From Burkholderia sp. MS389 (GTDB lineage: Bacteria > Pseudomonadota > Gammaproteobacteria > Burkholderiales > Burkholderiaceae), in NCBI RefSeq assembly GCF_016899425.1, contig NZ_CP045995.1, positions 2,480,001-2,544,000 of the forward strand: a DNA stretch of 64,000 nucleotides. Reading direction: 5' to 3'. A model generated the notes under the pieces. That model made no database searches, had not been told where the DNA came from, and saw only the letters and a list, made by a program, of their open reading frames with translations. Both the position numbers and the translations under genes were made by a program. This document shows positions 45,045-54,297 of this stretch, piece by piece (the stretch's first letter is position 1; each line of letters starts with the position of its first letter).

Positions 45045-45845
45045 ATGCGCGACCTTCCACCGATCACCGATCCCGCCGCGGACGCCGACGTCTATCACGT
45101 GCCGCGTCCGCTCGTCGTGTTCGGCGGCTCGGTCGTCGAGCCCGAATGGCGGCTCGAGCGGCACAGCCATCGTCAGGCGCAACTGCTCTACACGTTGAGC
45201 GGCGTCGTCTATTGCGAGATCGACGGCGGCGTGTGGACTGCGCCGCCGCAATGCACGGTCTGGATTCCGGGCGATGTCCCGCATGCGGCGCGCGGCTCGG
45301 CCGGCGCGACTTTCTACGCGGTACTGGTCGAACCCGACGCGGCGCTCGAGCTGCCCACGCGCTGCTGCACGCTGGCCATGTCGCCGCTGTTGCGCGAACT
45401 GCTGCTGAAGGCGGCCAGCTTCCCGAACCTGTACGACGTCGACGGGCCGCAGGGGCGGCTGGTGGCGACGCTGCTCGACGAACTCGTCGCGGCGCCGATC
45501 GAGGATCTGTACCTGCCGATGCCGGCCGACCGCCGGCTGCGCAAGCTGATCGACCATCTGCTCGACGATCCGGCCGACAAGTCGCCGCTGGCCGAACTCG
45601 CGCGGCGCGCGGGCATCAGCGAGCGCAGCCTCACGCGGCTCGCGACGAAGGAACTCGGCATGAGCCTGGGCGACTGGCGCCGTCGGCTGCACGTCGCGCT
45701 GTCGTTGCGGATGCTGACGACCGGCCGCCGCGTGCATCAGATCGCAATCGATCTCGGCTACGAGAGCGCGAGCAGTTTCGTCACGATGTTCCGCAAGGCG
45801 ACCGGCAAGTCGCCGACGCAATACCTGACCGACCGGCAACGCTGA
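45045..45845 (+). CDS. AraC-family regulator with cupin N-domain
   Basis: A protein of 266 residues. The N-half is a cupin-like sensor (HSHRQAQLLYTLSGVVYCEI, WIPGDVPHAA); the C-half has two helix-turn-helices (LAELARRAGISERSLTRLAT and VHQIAIDLGYESASSFVTMF). Its domain order matches the AraC members that regulate neighbouring transporters. It is divergent from the LysE exporter gene and is the likely regulator of that exporter and the methyltransferase. The effector is unknown. Confidence 0.88.
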   Translation: MRDLPPITDPAADADVYHVPRPLVVFGGSVVEPEWRLERHSHRQAQLLYTLSGVVYCEIDGGVWTAPPQCTVWIPGDVPHAARGSAGATFYAVLVEPDAALELPTRCCTLAMSPLLRELLLKAASFPNLYDVDGPQGRLVATLLDELVAAPIEDLYLPMPADRRLRKLIDHLLDDPADKSPLAELARRAGISERSLTRLATKELGMSLGDWRRRLHVALSLRMLTTGRRVHQIAIDLGYESASSFVTMFRKATGKSPTQYLTDRQR

Positions 45846-45934
45846 ACGCCTACGCTGCGCGCTCGCACACGTTTGGCCGGATTGAAAAAGCAGTTGGCCG
45901 GGATGAGAAATGACGCATCGGGTCTCGATCCATA

Positions 45935-45955
45935 AGATGAGAATCGTTCTCATCT
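45935..45955 (+). promoter_or_regulatory. Fur-like perfect palindrome overlapping the leader
   Basis: AGATGAGAA-TCG-TTCTCATCT: 9-bp perfect arms with a 3-base centre. The core TGAGAATCGTTCTCA is a good match to the Fur 7-1-7 operator. It is immediately followed by GGAGG, the Shine-Dalgarno of the next gene. It could be a Fur operator or, in RNA, a hairpin next to the ribosome site. Confidence 0.6.
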
Positions 45956-45965
45956 GGAGGTCGAC

Positions 45966-46385
45966 ATGCAAATCGTCACGACTGAATTCCCGTTTGTCTG
46001 GCTGCGTTACAGCGGCTCGACCCACACCGATCCCGCCCGCCTGATTGCCGAACTCGACGCGCTGCTCGCGCGCCGCGAACGCTTCGTCTTGCTGACCGAC
46101 GATGCCCCGTCCGGCGACGATCGCGCGGACAACGATCACGAGATGCGCAAACAGCTCGCGAAGTGGAGCAAGGCCAACCGTGCGCTGTCGCGCGAACGGA
46201 TCCCCGGGATGATCGCGATCGAGCCCAACGCGGCGCGGCGCGTGGCGCTCAATGCCTTTTCGGGCGCCTTCGAGAAGGTCTGGGGCTATCCGCTGAACGC
46301 GGCGGCGAGCCGCGACGACGCACTGGCGCTCGCGCAACGGCTGCTCGCCGAACCGGCGCCCGGCGTCGCGGCGGCGAACGCCTGA
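45966..46385 (+). CDS. Unrecognised 139-residue cytoplasmic protein, probably iron-regulated
   Basis: No signal peptide or membrane span. The order of predicted elements (MQIVTTEFPFVWLRYSGSTH, IAELDALLARRERFVLLTDD, NRALSRERIPGMIAI, ALNAFSGAFEKVWGYPL) suggests an alpha/beta fold of SpoIIAA/STAS-like kind, but this is a visual impression. A strong GGAGG ribosome site and a Fur-like palindrome precede it directly. It stands alone between AraC and LysR regulator genes. Function unknown. Confidence 0.6.
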   Translation: MQIVTTEFPFVWLRYSGSTHTDPARLIAELDALLARRERFVLLTDDAPSGDDRADNDHEMRKQLAKWSKANRALSRERIPGMIAIEPNAARRVALNAFSGAFEKVWGYPLNAAASRDDALALAQRLLAEPAPGVAAANA

Positions 46386-46498
46386 CCCGACGGCCGCGCG
46401 GGTCGCGCGGCTTGCGTCGACATCGACGTCGATATTGACACGCACGCACGGTGCGCGAACGCGCGCCGCGGCATATCGCAACCACGCAGAGGTGTTGG

Positions 46499-47503
46499 GT
46501 GGACAATCCGATCCGCGCGATGCGCATCTTCACGCGCATCGTCGAAATGAACAGCTTCACGCGCGCGGCGCAGGCGCTCGGCATTTCGCGCGCCACCGCG
46601 ACGCGCACCGTGCAGGAACTCGAAGCGGCGCTCGGCATGCCGCTGCTGGTGCGCACGACGCGCGCGTTGCGGGCGACGCCCGAAGGTGATGCGTATTACC
46701 GGCGCTGCGTCAGCATCACCGCGGACGTCGACGAGCTCGAAGCGAGCATCCGCGGCGCCGCGCTGCATCCGAGCGGGCCGTTGCGCGTCGAATTGCCGGC
46801 GTCGGTGGCGGGCGCGATCGTATTGGCCGCGCTCGGCGAATTTCATGCACGACATCCCGATCTCGAACTGATGCTCGCCATGGCCGGGCGCGCGGGCGAT
46901 CGCATCGGCGACGCGATCGACTGCAGCGTCCGGCTCGGTGCGCTGCCCGATTCGTCGCTCGTTGCACGCCGGCTCGGCTCGCTCGAGCGCGTGACGTGCG
47001 CGAGCCCCGCGTATCTCGAGCGCTTCGGCGTGCCGCGCACGCCCGACGATCTGGACGCGCATCGCGCGGTAGCCGGGTCGCACGTGTTCGGCCAGCGTCC
47101 GGCCGAGCTCGAATTCGTGATGGACGACGCGGTGCGCAAGGTGCAACTCGACGGCATCGTCAGCGTGGACGACGAGCAGGCGTATCTCGCCTGCGGCGTG
47201 CACGGCCTCGGGCTGATCCAGCCGACGCGCGTCGCCGCGCAGCCGCTGATCGACGCGGGGCGGTTGCGGGAAGTGCTGCCGCGCTGGCAACCCGATGCGC
47301 TCGCGGTGTCGGCCGTCTATGTGAAGCGCCCGCATGTGTCGCCCGGCGTGCGGGCGTTCGTCGACTGGATCGCGGAGCGCTTCGTGCAGGCCGGGTATGA
47401 GCAGGCGGGACTGGCGGCGGCGGGGGCGGTGGGGTGGCGGCCGGCGCTGCCGGGTGCAGTCGCTGCCGGCGATCGCTACAGCGGGCTCGTAGCGGTGGCT
47501 TGA
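46499..47503 (+). CDS. LysR-family regulator (CrgA-like)
   Basis: A protein of 334 residues with GTG start: (M)DNPIRAMRIFTRIVEMNSFT, then the HTH ALGISRATATRTVQELEAAL and an effector domain with ASPAYLERFGVPRTPDDL typical of the CrgA group. AGAGG lies seven bases before the GTG and decides the start; ATG codons further in would lose the first helix. The C-terminus is extended by 40 or so Gly/Ala-rich residues, which is unusual. No divergent target is evident. It converges with another LysR gene across a large inverted repeat. Confidence 0.82.
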   Translation: MDNPIRAMRIFTRIVEMNSFTRAAQALGISRATATRTVQELEAALGMPLLVRTTRALRATPEGDAYYRRCVSITADVDELEASIRGAALHPSGPLRVELPASVAGAIVLAALGEFHARHPDLELMLAMAGRAGDRIGDAIDCSVRLGALPDSSLVARRLGSLERVTCASPAYLERFGVPRTPDDLDAHRAVAGSHVFGQRPAELEFVMDDAVRKVQLDGIVSVDDEQAYLACGVHGLGLIQPTRVAAQPLIDAGRLREVLPRWQPDALAVSAVYVKRPHVSPGVRAFVDWIAERFVQAGYEQAGLAAAGAVGWRPALPGAVAAGDRYSGLVAVA

Positions 47504-47575
47504 CGGCGGTATGCGGACGGAAGGTCCTCAAGCGGTTGCGAGGTGGCAGGCGCTGGCCTTTGATCCGTATCGGAG

Positions 47576-47626
47576 GATGTAAATATTTTGGCGATTTGGC
47601 ACGAAATTCGCCGGAATATTTACATC
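47576..47626. repeat. 51-base AT-rich hairpin between convergent LysR genes
   Basis: GATGTAAATATT (47576-47587) and AATATTTACATC (47615-47626) are perfect 12-base arms. A second stem GGCGA / TCGCC lies inside, after a two-base mismatch, and ATTT / AAAT almost closes the loop. The composition differs strongly from the surroundings. It may be a bidirectional terminator, an operator, or the relic of a small mobile repeat. Confidence 0.6.
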
Positions 47627-47728
47627 GTATGCTGCGGGGCCAGCAGTGCAGCGGCATGCGGAGAGGCGCAGGCGTGCGCATGCCCGCAGCACCGACAGTC
47701 GACCCGCATGGGGTGCGGAATACCCGCC

Positions 47729-48649
47729 TTACACCACCCTAAACCGCCGCAAATCCTCCGCCACGAAATCGACGAACGCGCGAATCCGCGTGGACATCTG
47801 GTGACGCTGCGCATACACCGCGTAGATGTCGGCGCTCGGCGTTTCGTGCTCGGGCAGCACGACGACCAGCCTGCCGTCGGCGAGATAGTCGCGCAGATCC
47901 CATTCCGCGCGCATCAGGATCCCGTGTCCGTCGAGCGCCCACTTCACCGCGATCTCGCCGTCGTTCGTCGTCAGGTTGCCGTTGATCCGCACGGCTTCCG
48001 TGTGGCGGGCCGCACCGCGTCCGCTCGTCAGGCGCCACACGCCGTAACCTTCGTCGCCCTGCCGGATGCCGATGCAGTTGTGCCGCGTCAGGTCGTGCGG
48101 CGTGCCGGGCGTCCCGTGCCGCGCGAGATACGCGGGCGCCGCGCACAGCAGCCGGCGGTTCGGCGCGAGCCGCCGCGCGACGACGCGCGTATCGGGCGGT
48201 TCGCCGAAGCGGATGCACACGTCGAACGCGTCGTCCGTGAGCGGCGGCGGCATCACCGACAACTGCAGCTGCACCGATACCTCCGGATAGCGCGCGACAA
48301 AGCGCGAGATCGCCGGGCCGACGTGGCTGCGCCCGAAACCGAGCGTCGCGTTCACGCGCAGCAGGCCTTTCGGCCGCTGCTTCGCGCTGCCGAGCAGTTC
48401 GCCGAGCTCGTCCATCTGATCGAGGATCCGGCGCGCATAGTCGAGGTACACGTCGCCTTCCGGCGTCAGCATCATCCGCCGCGTCGTGCGATTGACGAGC
48501 GTCACGCCCGCGCGCCGCTCCATCTGCGTGAGTCGCTTGCTGACGGCCGCCGCGGTCAGCCCGAGTTCGCGCGCGGCCGCGCTCAGGCTGCCCGACGCAG
48601 CCAGCGTCGAAAAGAAGCCGAGATCGGCCGGCTGGACGGTATCCGCCAT
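47729..48649 (-). CDS. LysR-family regulator of tartrate/D-malate catabolism (DmlR-like)
   Basis: A protein of 306 residues. The HTH (SLSAAARELGLTAAAVSKRL) and effector domain (LGFGRSHVGPAISRFVARYP, FGEPPDTRVVARRLAPNRRL) match the DmlR group of LysR regulators. It is divergent from the tartrate/D-malate dehydrogenase gene across 108 bases, as dmlR is from dmlA in enteric bacteria. The likely effector is D-malate or tartrate. Normal length. Confidence 0.85.
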   Translation of the reverse strand: MADTVQPADLGFFSTLAASGSLSAAARELGLTAAAVSKRLTQMERRAGVTLVNRTTRRMMLTPEGDVYLDYARRILDQMDELGELLGSAKQRPKGLLRVNATLGFGRSHVGPAISRFVARYPEVSVQLQLSVMPPPLTDDAFDVCIRFGEPPDTRVVARRLAPNRRLLCAAPAYLARHGTPGTPHDLTRHNCIGIRQGDEGYGVWRLTSGRGAARHTEAVRINGNLTTNDGEIAVKWALDGHGILMRAEWDLRDYLADGRLVVVLPEHETPSADIYAVYAQRHQMSTRIRAFVDFVAEDLRRFRVV

Positions 48650-48757
48650 GACGGGATTCGTGAATTGAAGTTAAAGATGCTTTGAGTATAGCCCCGGTTT
48701 ATGTACTTCCAGTTCGATAAAGTGCGTTCACGCTCACGATCAATGGAGGATGTCCGC

Positions 48758-49840
48758 GTGAAGACCTACCGTATCGCAACGATTCCCGGCGACGGCATCG
48801 GCAAGGAAGTGGTGCCTGCCGGCAAGCAGTTGCTGGAAGCGCTGGCCCGCGGCAGCGACCGCTTTGCGTTCGCGTTCGAGGATTTCGACTGGGGCGCCGA
48901 TTACTACCGTCGGCACGGCGCGATGATGCCGGCCGACGGTCTCGACGCGCTGCGCGGCAAGGACGCGATCCTGTTCGGCTCCGCGGGCGACCCGGACGTA
49001 CCCGACCACGTGACGTTGTGGGGCCTGCGCCTGAAGATCTGCCAGGGCTTCGACCAGTACGCGAACGTGCGCCCGACGCGCATCCTGCCGGGCATCGACG
49101 CGCCGCTGAAACGCTGCGGGCCGGACGACCTGAACTGGGTGATCGTCCGCGAGAACTCCGAAGGCGAATACGCGGGCGTTGGCGGCCGCGTGCACCAGGG
49201 CCATCCGATCGAGGCCGCGACCGACGTGTCGATCCTCACGCGCGCCGGCGTCGAACGCATCATGCGTTTCGCGTTCCGGCTCGCGCAGTCGCGGCCGCGC
49301 AAGCTGCTGACCGTGATCACGAAGAGCAACGCGCAGCGGCATGCGATGGTGATGTGGGACGAGATCGCGAAGCAGATCGCACAGGAATTCCCCGACGTGA
49401 CGTGGGACAAGGAACTCGTCGACGCGGCGACCGCGCGCATGGTCAACCGCCCGGCGTCGCTCGACACGATCGTCGCGACCAACCTGCACGCGGACATCCT
49501 CAGCGATCTCGCCGCCGCGCTCGCGGGCAGCCTCGGCATCGCGCCCACCGGCAACATCGATCCCGAGCGCCGCTATCCGTCGATGTTCGAGCCGATCCAC
49601 GGCTCCGCGTTCGACATCATGGGCAAGGGACTCGCGAATCCGGTCGGCACGTTCTGGTCGGTCGTGATGCTGCTCGAACATCTCGGCGAGGCGGATGCCG
49701 CCGCGCGCGTGATGCACGCGATCGAGGCCGTGACGGCCGACCCGTCGCTGCACACGCGCGACCTCGGCGGCAGCGCGACGACCGCGCAGGTGACGGCGGC
49801 CGTCTGCGAGCGCGTCGCGAACGCGGCGGTCGCGGCCTGA
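48758..49840 (+). CDS. ttuC: Tartrate dehydrogenase / D-malate dehydrogenase
   Basis: A protein of 360 residues of the isocitrate/isopropylmalate dehydrogenase family. IATIPGDGIGKEV opens the fold, GFDQYANVRPTRILPGI and RENSEGEYAGVGG bind substrate and Mg, and ATNLHADILSDLAAAL holds the second metal Asp residues. It oxidises D-malate or tartrate with NAD, the latter also with decarboxylation. GTG at 48758 is the start: GGAGG lies seven bases before it, whereas the upstream ATG at 48743 has none and overlaps this site. The next gene is a TtuB-like transporter. Confidence 0.9.
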   Translation: MKTYRIATIPGDGIGKEVVPAGKQLLEALARGSDRFAFAFEDFDWGADYYRRHGAMMPADGLDALRGKDAILFGSAGDPDVPDHVTLWGLRLKICQGFDQYANVRPTRILPGIDAPLKRCGPDDLNWVIVRENSEGEYAGVGGRVHQGHPIEAATDVSILTRAGVERIMRFAFRLAQSRPRKLLTVITKSNAQRHAMVMWDEIAKQIAQEFPDVTWDKELVDAATARMVNRPASLDTIVATNLHADILSDLAAALAGSLGIAPTGNIDPERRYPSMFEPIHGSAFDIMGKGLANPVGTFWSVVMLLEHLGEADAAARVMHAIEAVTADPSLHTRDLGGSATTAQVTAAVCERVANAAVAA

Positions 49841-50009
49841 CGGCAGCGACGCGGTGACGGCCGCGCGTGCGCGCAGCCGAGCGCCGCCCGCTCGCTCCAC
49901 TCACGCATTTTCAGCCCGCGACTCGCGCATGCGACGCGAGCCGGGCGCCGGCCGGCGCTCGAGGTCCATCGACCGACGGCGCACGGCCCGACCTCGAAGG
50001 AGGAGACAC

Positions 50010-51320
50010 ATGCAAGCGGATCTGGAAACCCGCGTCGCGCGGAAACTGATGTGGCGCATCATTCCGTTCGTGATGCTGCTTTACTTCGTCAGCTTTCTCG
50101 ATCGCGTCAACGTCGGCTTCGCGGCGATGACGATGAACAAGGCGATCGGCCTGTCGCCGACCGCATTCGGGTTCGGCGGCGGCCTGTTCTTCATCGGCTA
50201 CTTTCTGTTCGAAGTGCCAAGCAACCTGATTCTCCATCGCGTCGGCGCGCGCATCTGGATCGCACGCGTGATGATCACGTGGGGAATCGTGTCGGCGGTG
50301 TCCGCGTTCGCGGCCGGACCGACGAGCTTCTACGTGCTGCGCTTTCTGCTCGGCATCGCGGAAGCCGGCTTCTTCCCCGGCATCATCCTGTACCTGAGCC
50401 TGTGGTTTCCCGCGAAGCAGCGTGCGGTGGCCGCCGCGTGGTTCATGGCGGCCGCGCCGATCTCGACCGCGATCGGTTCGCCGCTGTCGGGCGCGATCAT
50501 GCAGATGCCGCCGATGTTCGGGCTGGCCGACTGGCAGATGCTGTACATCGTCGAAGCGCTGCCGGCGGTCGTGCTCGGCTTCGTCGTGCTGAAGCGCCTG
50601 ACCGATGCGCCGTCGCAGGCCGCGTGGCTGCGCGCCGACGAACGCGACTGGCTGATCGCGAAGCTGAAGGCGGAAGCGGACGCGCGCCACACGCATGCCG
50701 GGCATACGGCCGGTGCGTGGCAGGCGCTGCGCGACCCGCGTGTGCTGGCGCTCGCGCTGATCTACTTCGGCACGTCGGCGGGGCTCTATACGCTCGGCCT
50801 GTGGGCGCCGCTGATGGTCAAGCAGTTCGGCTTCACCGCGTTGCAGACGGGCCTGCTGACCGGCATTCCGAGCATCGCCGCCGTGGTCGCGATGATCGGG
50901 TGGGCGCGGCATTCGGATCGCACCGCCGAGCGCACGTGGCACGTCGTGATTCCGTGCGTGCTGGCCTGCGTCGGCTTCGTGTTCGCGGGGCAGGCGAGCA
51001 CGGCGTTGCTGACCGTGCTGGCGCTGGTGGTCGTCAACATCGGGATCAGTGCCGCGAAGGCGCCGCTGTGGGCGATGCCGAGCGCGTTCCTGTCGGGGGC
51101 CGGCGCGGCGGCGGGGATCGCGATGATCAATTCGATCGGCAATCTCGGCGGGTTCGTCGGGCCGTTCGCGATCGGCTGGCTCAAGCATGTGACGGGCGGG
51201 TATGCGGCGGGGTTGTATGTGGTCGCGGGGACGCTCGCGGTGTCGGCGGTGGTGACGTTGATGTTGAGCCGGAAGGGGGCGCGGGAGCAGGTCGTGTCGG
51301 GGGTGCGGCAGCATCATTGA
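50010..51320 (+). CDS. ttuB: MFS anion:cation symporter, tartrate-type
   Basis: A protein of 436 residues with twelve spans. LYFVSFLDRVNVGFAAMTMN is the typical first span and following loop of ACS-family carriers, and LFEVPSNLILHRVGARIWIA the second with the conserved R/GAR. Members take up tartrate, phthalate or hexuronates with protons. Directly downstream of the tartrate dehydrogenase gene, with AGGAGGAGACAC before the ATG, it is almost surely the tartrate or D-malate importer of the same pathway. Confidence 0.88.
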   Translation: MQADLETRVARKLMWRIIPFVMLLYFVSFLDRVNVGFAAMTMNKAIGLSPTAFGFGGGLFFIGYFLFEVPSNLILHRVGARIWIARVMITWGIVSAVSAFAAGPTSFYVLRFLLGIAEAGFFPGIILYLSLWFPAKQRAVAAAWFMAAAPISTAIGSPLSGAIMQMPPMFGLADWQMLYIVEALPAVVLGFVVLKRLTDAPSQAAWLRADERDWLIAKLKAEADARHTHAGHTAGAWQALRDPRVLALALIYFGTSAGLYTLGLWAPLMVKQFGFTALQTGLLTGIPSIAAVVAMIGWARHSDRTAERTWHVVIPCVLACVGFVFAGQASTALLTVLALVVVNIGISAAKAPLWAMPSAFLSGAGAAAGIAMINSIGNLGGFVGPFAIGWLKHVTGGYAAGLYVVAGTLAVSAVVTLMLSRKGAREQVVSGVRQHH

Positions 51321-51398
51321 GCGTGGTGCGCGTCCGCGGGCATGCATCCGGACGTGCATACGGTGCGCTGACGACGGCGCACGACCGAAGCAGCCGCG

Positions 51399-51914
51399 TC
51401 AATGCGCGGGAAGTGCCGCGAGGCGAGCGATCTCCGCCGCGCACGCGTCGGCCGACGCGTTCGACGTATCGATCACGCAATCGCTGAACGCGCGCGATGC
51501 ATATCCTTCCCGATACATCTGCGCGATCCGTTGCCGCTCCCAGTCCGTCAGTGCACGTGTGCCGCGATTCGATGCCGCGACCGCTTCGGGCGGTGCCAGC
51601 GTGACGACGAACAATCGTGCATCGCGTACATCGCACGCCGCGCGCAGCCGCTCGAATTCCGCCCCGCCGATTGGATAGGCGATTACGACGTGGCGTTCGC
51701 GCGCTTGCGCGATCTGCGTGACCAGTCGCTCCAGCGCAATGGCCCATTGCACGTCGAACGGCGCATCTTCAGGCGCGTCGTGATCGTCGCCGTCGATGAA
51801 GCGCGCATCGGGCAGCACGCGTGCGAGTGCGCGGCCGATCGTCGTCTTGCCGCTGTTGATCGGTCCGTTCAGATGGATGACGGTGAGCGGTGTGTTCGTC
51901 GATGTAGAGGACAT
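51399..51914 (-). CDS. P-loop kinase/ATPase of unknown substrate
   Basis: A protein of 171 residues. HLNGPINSGKTTIGRAL is Walker A; FIDGDDHDAPED replaces the usual nucleoside-kinase D-x-D; a lid region rich in Arg follows (RGTRALTDWERQRIAQMYRE). The size and order resemble gluconate, shikimate or chloramphenicol phosphotransferase-type kinases. No good ribosome site is seen before MSSTST. It ends near the converging MFS gene. Function unassigned. Confidence 0.7.
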   Translation of the reverse strand: MSSTSTNTPLTVIHLNGPINSGKTTIGRALARVLPDARFIDGDDHDAPEDAPFDVQWAIALERLVTQIAQARERHVVIAYPIGGAEFERLRAACDVRDARLFVVTLAPPEAVAASNRGTRALTDWERQRIAQMYREGYASRAFSDCVIDTSNASADACAAEIARLAALPAH

Positions 51915-52140
51915 GAGGAGCGGGATTGATGGGACGCCTTCATTGTGCCTCGACGTGAAATCGATTTGTAATGTCGACTCCGAAGCGATTAGAGAAATTA
52001 TTCGATAAAGCACCCTAAAGAAAGGCGTCGCCCCGCCGTTACTCTTCCTCGGTATCTCAAAAAAGTATGACGAAAGCAGTACGACCACACGACCAAAAAA
52101 CCGAGGGCGCACGGCCAGCGAAGCCGTGCGCGGGATCAGA

Positions 52141-54297
52141 ATGGGATGCACCGATTCAATGGGGCGCGCAGGCAGCGGGGGCTGGCGCGCGCTGTGCCTT
52201 TGCCTTGCCGTAACGGGACTGCTGCCGCATTGCGCCGCCGCCACGGGGATCGTCGCGGACGGCGGCACGCCCACGAGCGTGTCGATCGGGCCGAATGGCC
52301 GGCAGCTCGTCAATCTTGCGCCTGCAGTCGCCGGCGTATCGAGCAACACGTATTCGTCGTTCAACGTGACGACGGCCGGCGCGACGCTGAACAACGCCGG
52401 CATCAACGCGCGCACGATCGTCAACCAGGTGACGAGCACGAACCGCAGCCTGATCGAAGGCGAGATCGCCGTGGCGGGGCCGCGCGCGAACGTCGTGCTT
52501 GCGAACCCGAATGGCATCACCGTCAACGGCGGATCGTTCGTCAATACCGGGCACGTCGCGCTGTCGACCGGCACCGTGAACTTCAACGACCTGCAGATCG
52601 CCCCCGGCGTGATCCAGCGCAACATCGTGCTCGATACGTCGACCGGCACGATCGTCGTCGGTCCGGGCGGCCTGGCCGGCGCGTTGATCGGGCTGGATCT
52701 GATCGCGAAGAACATCGTCGTCGACGGCGCGATCGACAACGCGTTTTCGTCGGCGACGGCCGGCGTGCGCCTGCTGGCCGGACGCAGCCGTGTCGAACTG
52801 AACACGGGGCTGTCGCCGAACGACAACGCCAACGACTGGCTCTCGCGTACCGCGACGACCCAGCCGGACACCGCATCGTCCTACGCGATCGACATCACCG
52901 CCGCAGGCAGCGTGACGAGCGGGCGCGTGCAGTTGATCGTCACGGACCGCGGCCCCGGCGTGCGCAGCGCCGGCGCGATGAATGCGTCGCTCGGGGATTT
53001 CACGTTGACGTCGAACGGCAACGTCGAGATGTCCAATACGAAGATCGACGTCGCGCGAGACCTCGACGTCACCGTGCAAGGCGGCATGACGCTGACCGAC
53101 ACCGACCTGAAGTCGCGCGGCGGCCACGCGAACGTGTCGGCAGCCGATGCGATCGCGTTGACGGGCAGCAGCCTGATGGCGTCGGGCAGCGTCAAGCTGA
53201 ATGGCGCGGGCATCGCGCTGAATCCCGACGACGCGATGAAGGGCGCCACCGTGGCATCGTCGCAAAGCGGCGTGGTGCTCAAGAGCGCGGCGGACATCGT
53301 GAACGTCGGCTCACTGGTACAAGGGCAGACCGCGATCGACGCGGATCCGGATTCTGCGGGCGCGGTAACGCTGAACGCGGCGGGCCGCATCCTGAACCAG
53401 TCGCTGCCGCAAACGGGGATCGGCATCCTGTTCGGCGTGAAGGGCGATGTGTCGCTGACCGCGGGCGCCGATATCGTCAACCGGAATGCACGGATCCTGT
53501 CGAACCGGAGCGTGTCGATCGACGCGGGCGGAGATCTGCAGAACATCGTCGACCACAGCACCGGCGTGCAGAACGGTGCGGTGGTCGGCTTCTCCGAGCA
53601 GGGCGGCCGCTTCCTGTTCTTCAAGCATCGTAGCGACGGCTTCACCGTCGACTATGGCGCGCTGGCCGACGCATCGAAACTCGCGTACATCACGGCCGAT
53701 GCGGGCAACGTGACCGTGCGTGCCGCGAACGTGACGAATATCGGCGGATCGATCCTGTCGAATGGCGGCGCGATCGACATCGCCGCGCGCGAAAACATCC
53801 TCACGCAGGCCGTTTTCACCGGGCAGGCAGCGTATCGGCGCTCGTGTTTCGTGTTCTGCCGCGCGAGCGCGTCGTCGAACGTGCAGGCGTTCGGCGGCGT
53901 GATCGAGGCCAACGCCGACATCCAGCTGAAAGCCGGTACGCAGATCACGAACACGGGCGGAACCGTGCTCGCGCTCGGCGCATTGACGCTCGACGCGCCG
54001 AAGACGCTCGCGCAGGGCGTGCCGGGCTACACGGTGATCAACCGCGACCACGACCTGAAAGCGTGGTTCGGCAATCGTTGGGCGGCGATCTATGCGGCCG
54101 ACACCGGTGGCGTGTTTACCGGCGGAACCGGCAAGGTGCGCCTGACCGGCGAGGCCGACATCGAAGGCGGCGCGTACAGCGCGCCCGAAGGTGTGCTCGC
54201 CGCGGGCGGCGTCGTGACGATCCGGCCGCCTCATCGCGATCTCGTGACGATCGGCAACCGCAATCACATGGGTCTCGTGTCGTGGTTCGGCCTGTGA
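52141..54297 (+). CDS. Short TpsA exoprotein (two-partner secretion)
   Basis: A protein of 718 residues. Signal sequence (GWRALCLCLAVTGLLPHCAA), then the TPS secretion domain: GIVADGGTPTSVSIGPNGRQ, VNQVTSTNRSLIEGEIAVAG and NPNG at 122-125. Beta-helix-like repeats fill the rest. It is short for a TpsA. Cys569 and Cys573 (SCFVFC) could form a tight loop like the C-terminal Cys pair that anchors HMW1 to its translocator. There is no toxin domain. Its stop overlaps the start of the TpsB gene (TGATG). Likely a surface adhesin. Confidence 0.85.
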   Translation: MGCTDSMGRAGSGGWRALCLCLAVTGLLPHCAAATGIVADGGTPTSVSIGPNGRQLVNLAPAVAGVSSNTYSSFNVTTAGATLNNAGINARTIVNQVTSTNRSLIEGEIAVAGPRANVVLANPNGITVNGGSFVNTGHVALSTGTVNFNDLQIAPGVIQRNIVLDTSTGTIVVGPGGLAGALIGLDLIAKNIVVDGAIDNAFSSATAGVRLLAGRSRVELNTGLSPNDNANDWLSRTATTQPDTASSYAIDITAAGSVTSGRVQLIVTDRGPGVRSAGAMNASLGDFTLTSNGNVEMSNTKIDVARDLDVTVQGGMTLTDTDLKSRGGHANVSAADAIALTGSSLMASGSVKLNGAGIALNPDDAMKGATVASSQSGVVLKSAADIVNVGSLVQGQTAIDADPDSAGAVTLNAAGRILNQSLPQTGIGILFGVKGDVSLTAGADIVNRNARILSNRSVSIDAGGDLQNIVDHSTGVQNGAVVGFSEQGGRFLFFKHRSDGFTVDYGALADASKLAYITADAGNVTVRAANVTNIGGSILSNGGAIDIAARENILTQAVFTGQAAYRRSCFVFCRASASSNVQAFGGVIEANADIQLKAGTQITNTGGTVLALGALTLDAPKTLAQGVPGYTVINRDHDLKAWFGNRWAAIYAADTGGVFTGGTGKVRLTGEADIEGGAYSAPEGVLAAGGVVTIRPPHRDLVTIGNRNHMGLVSWFGL

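Noticed and set aside
48743-48757. ATG start of tartrate dehydrogenase five codons upstream
   Set aside because: It overlaps the GGAGG ribosome site of the GTG start and has no such site of its own.
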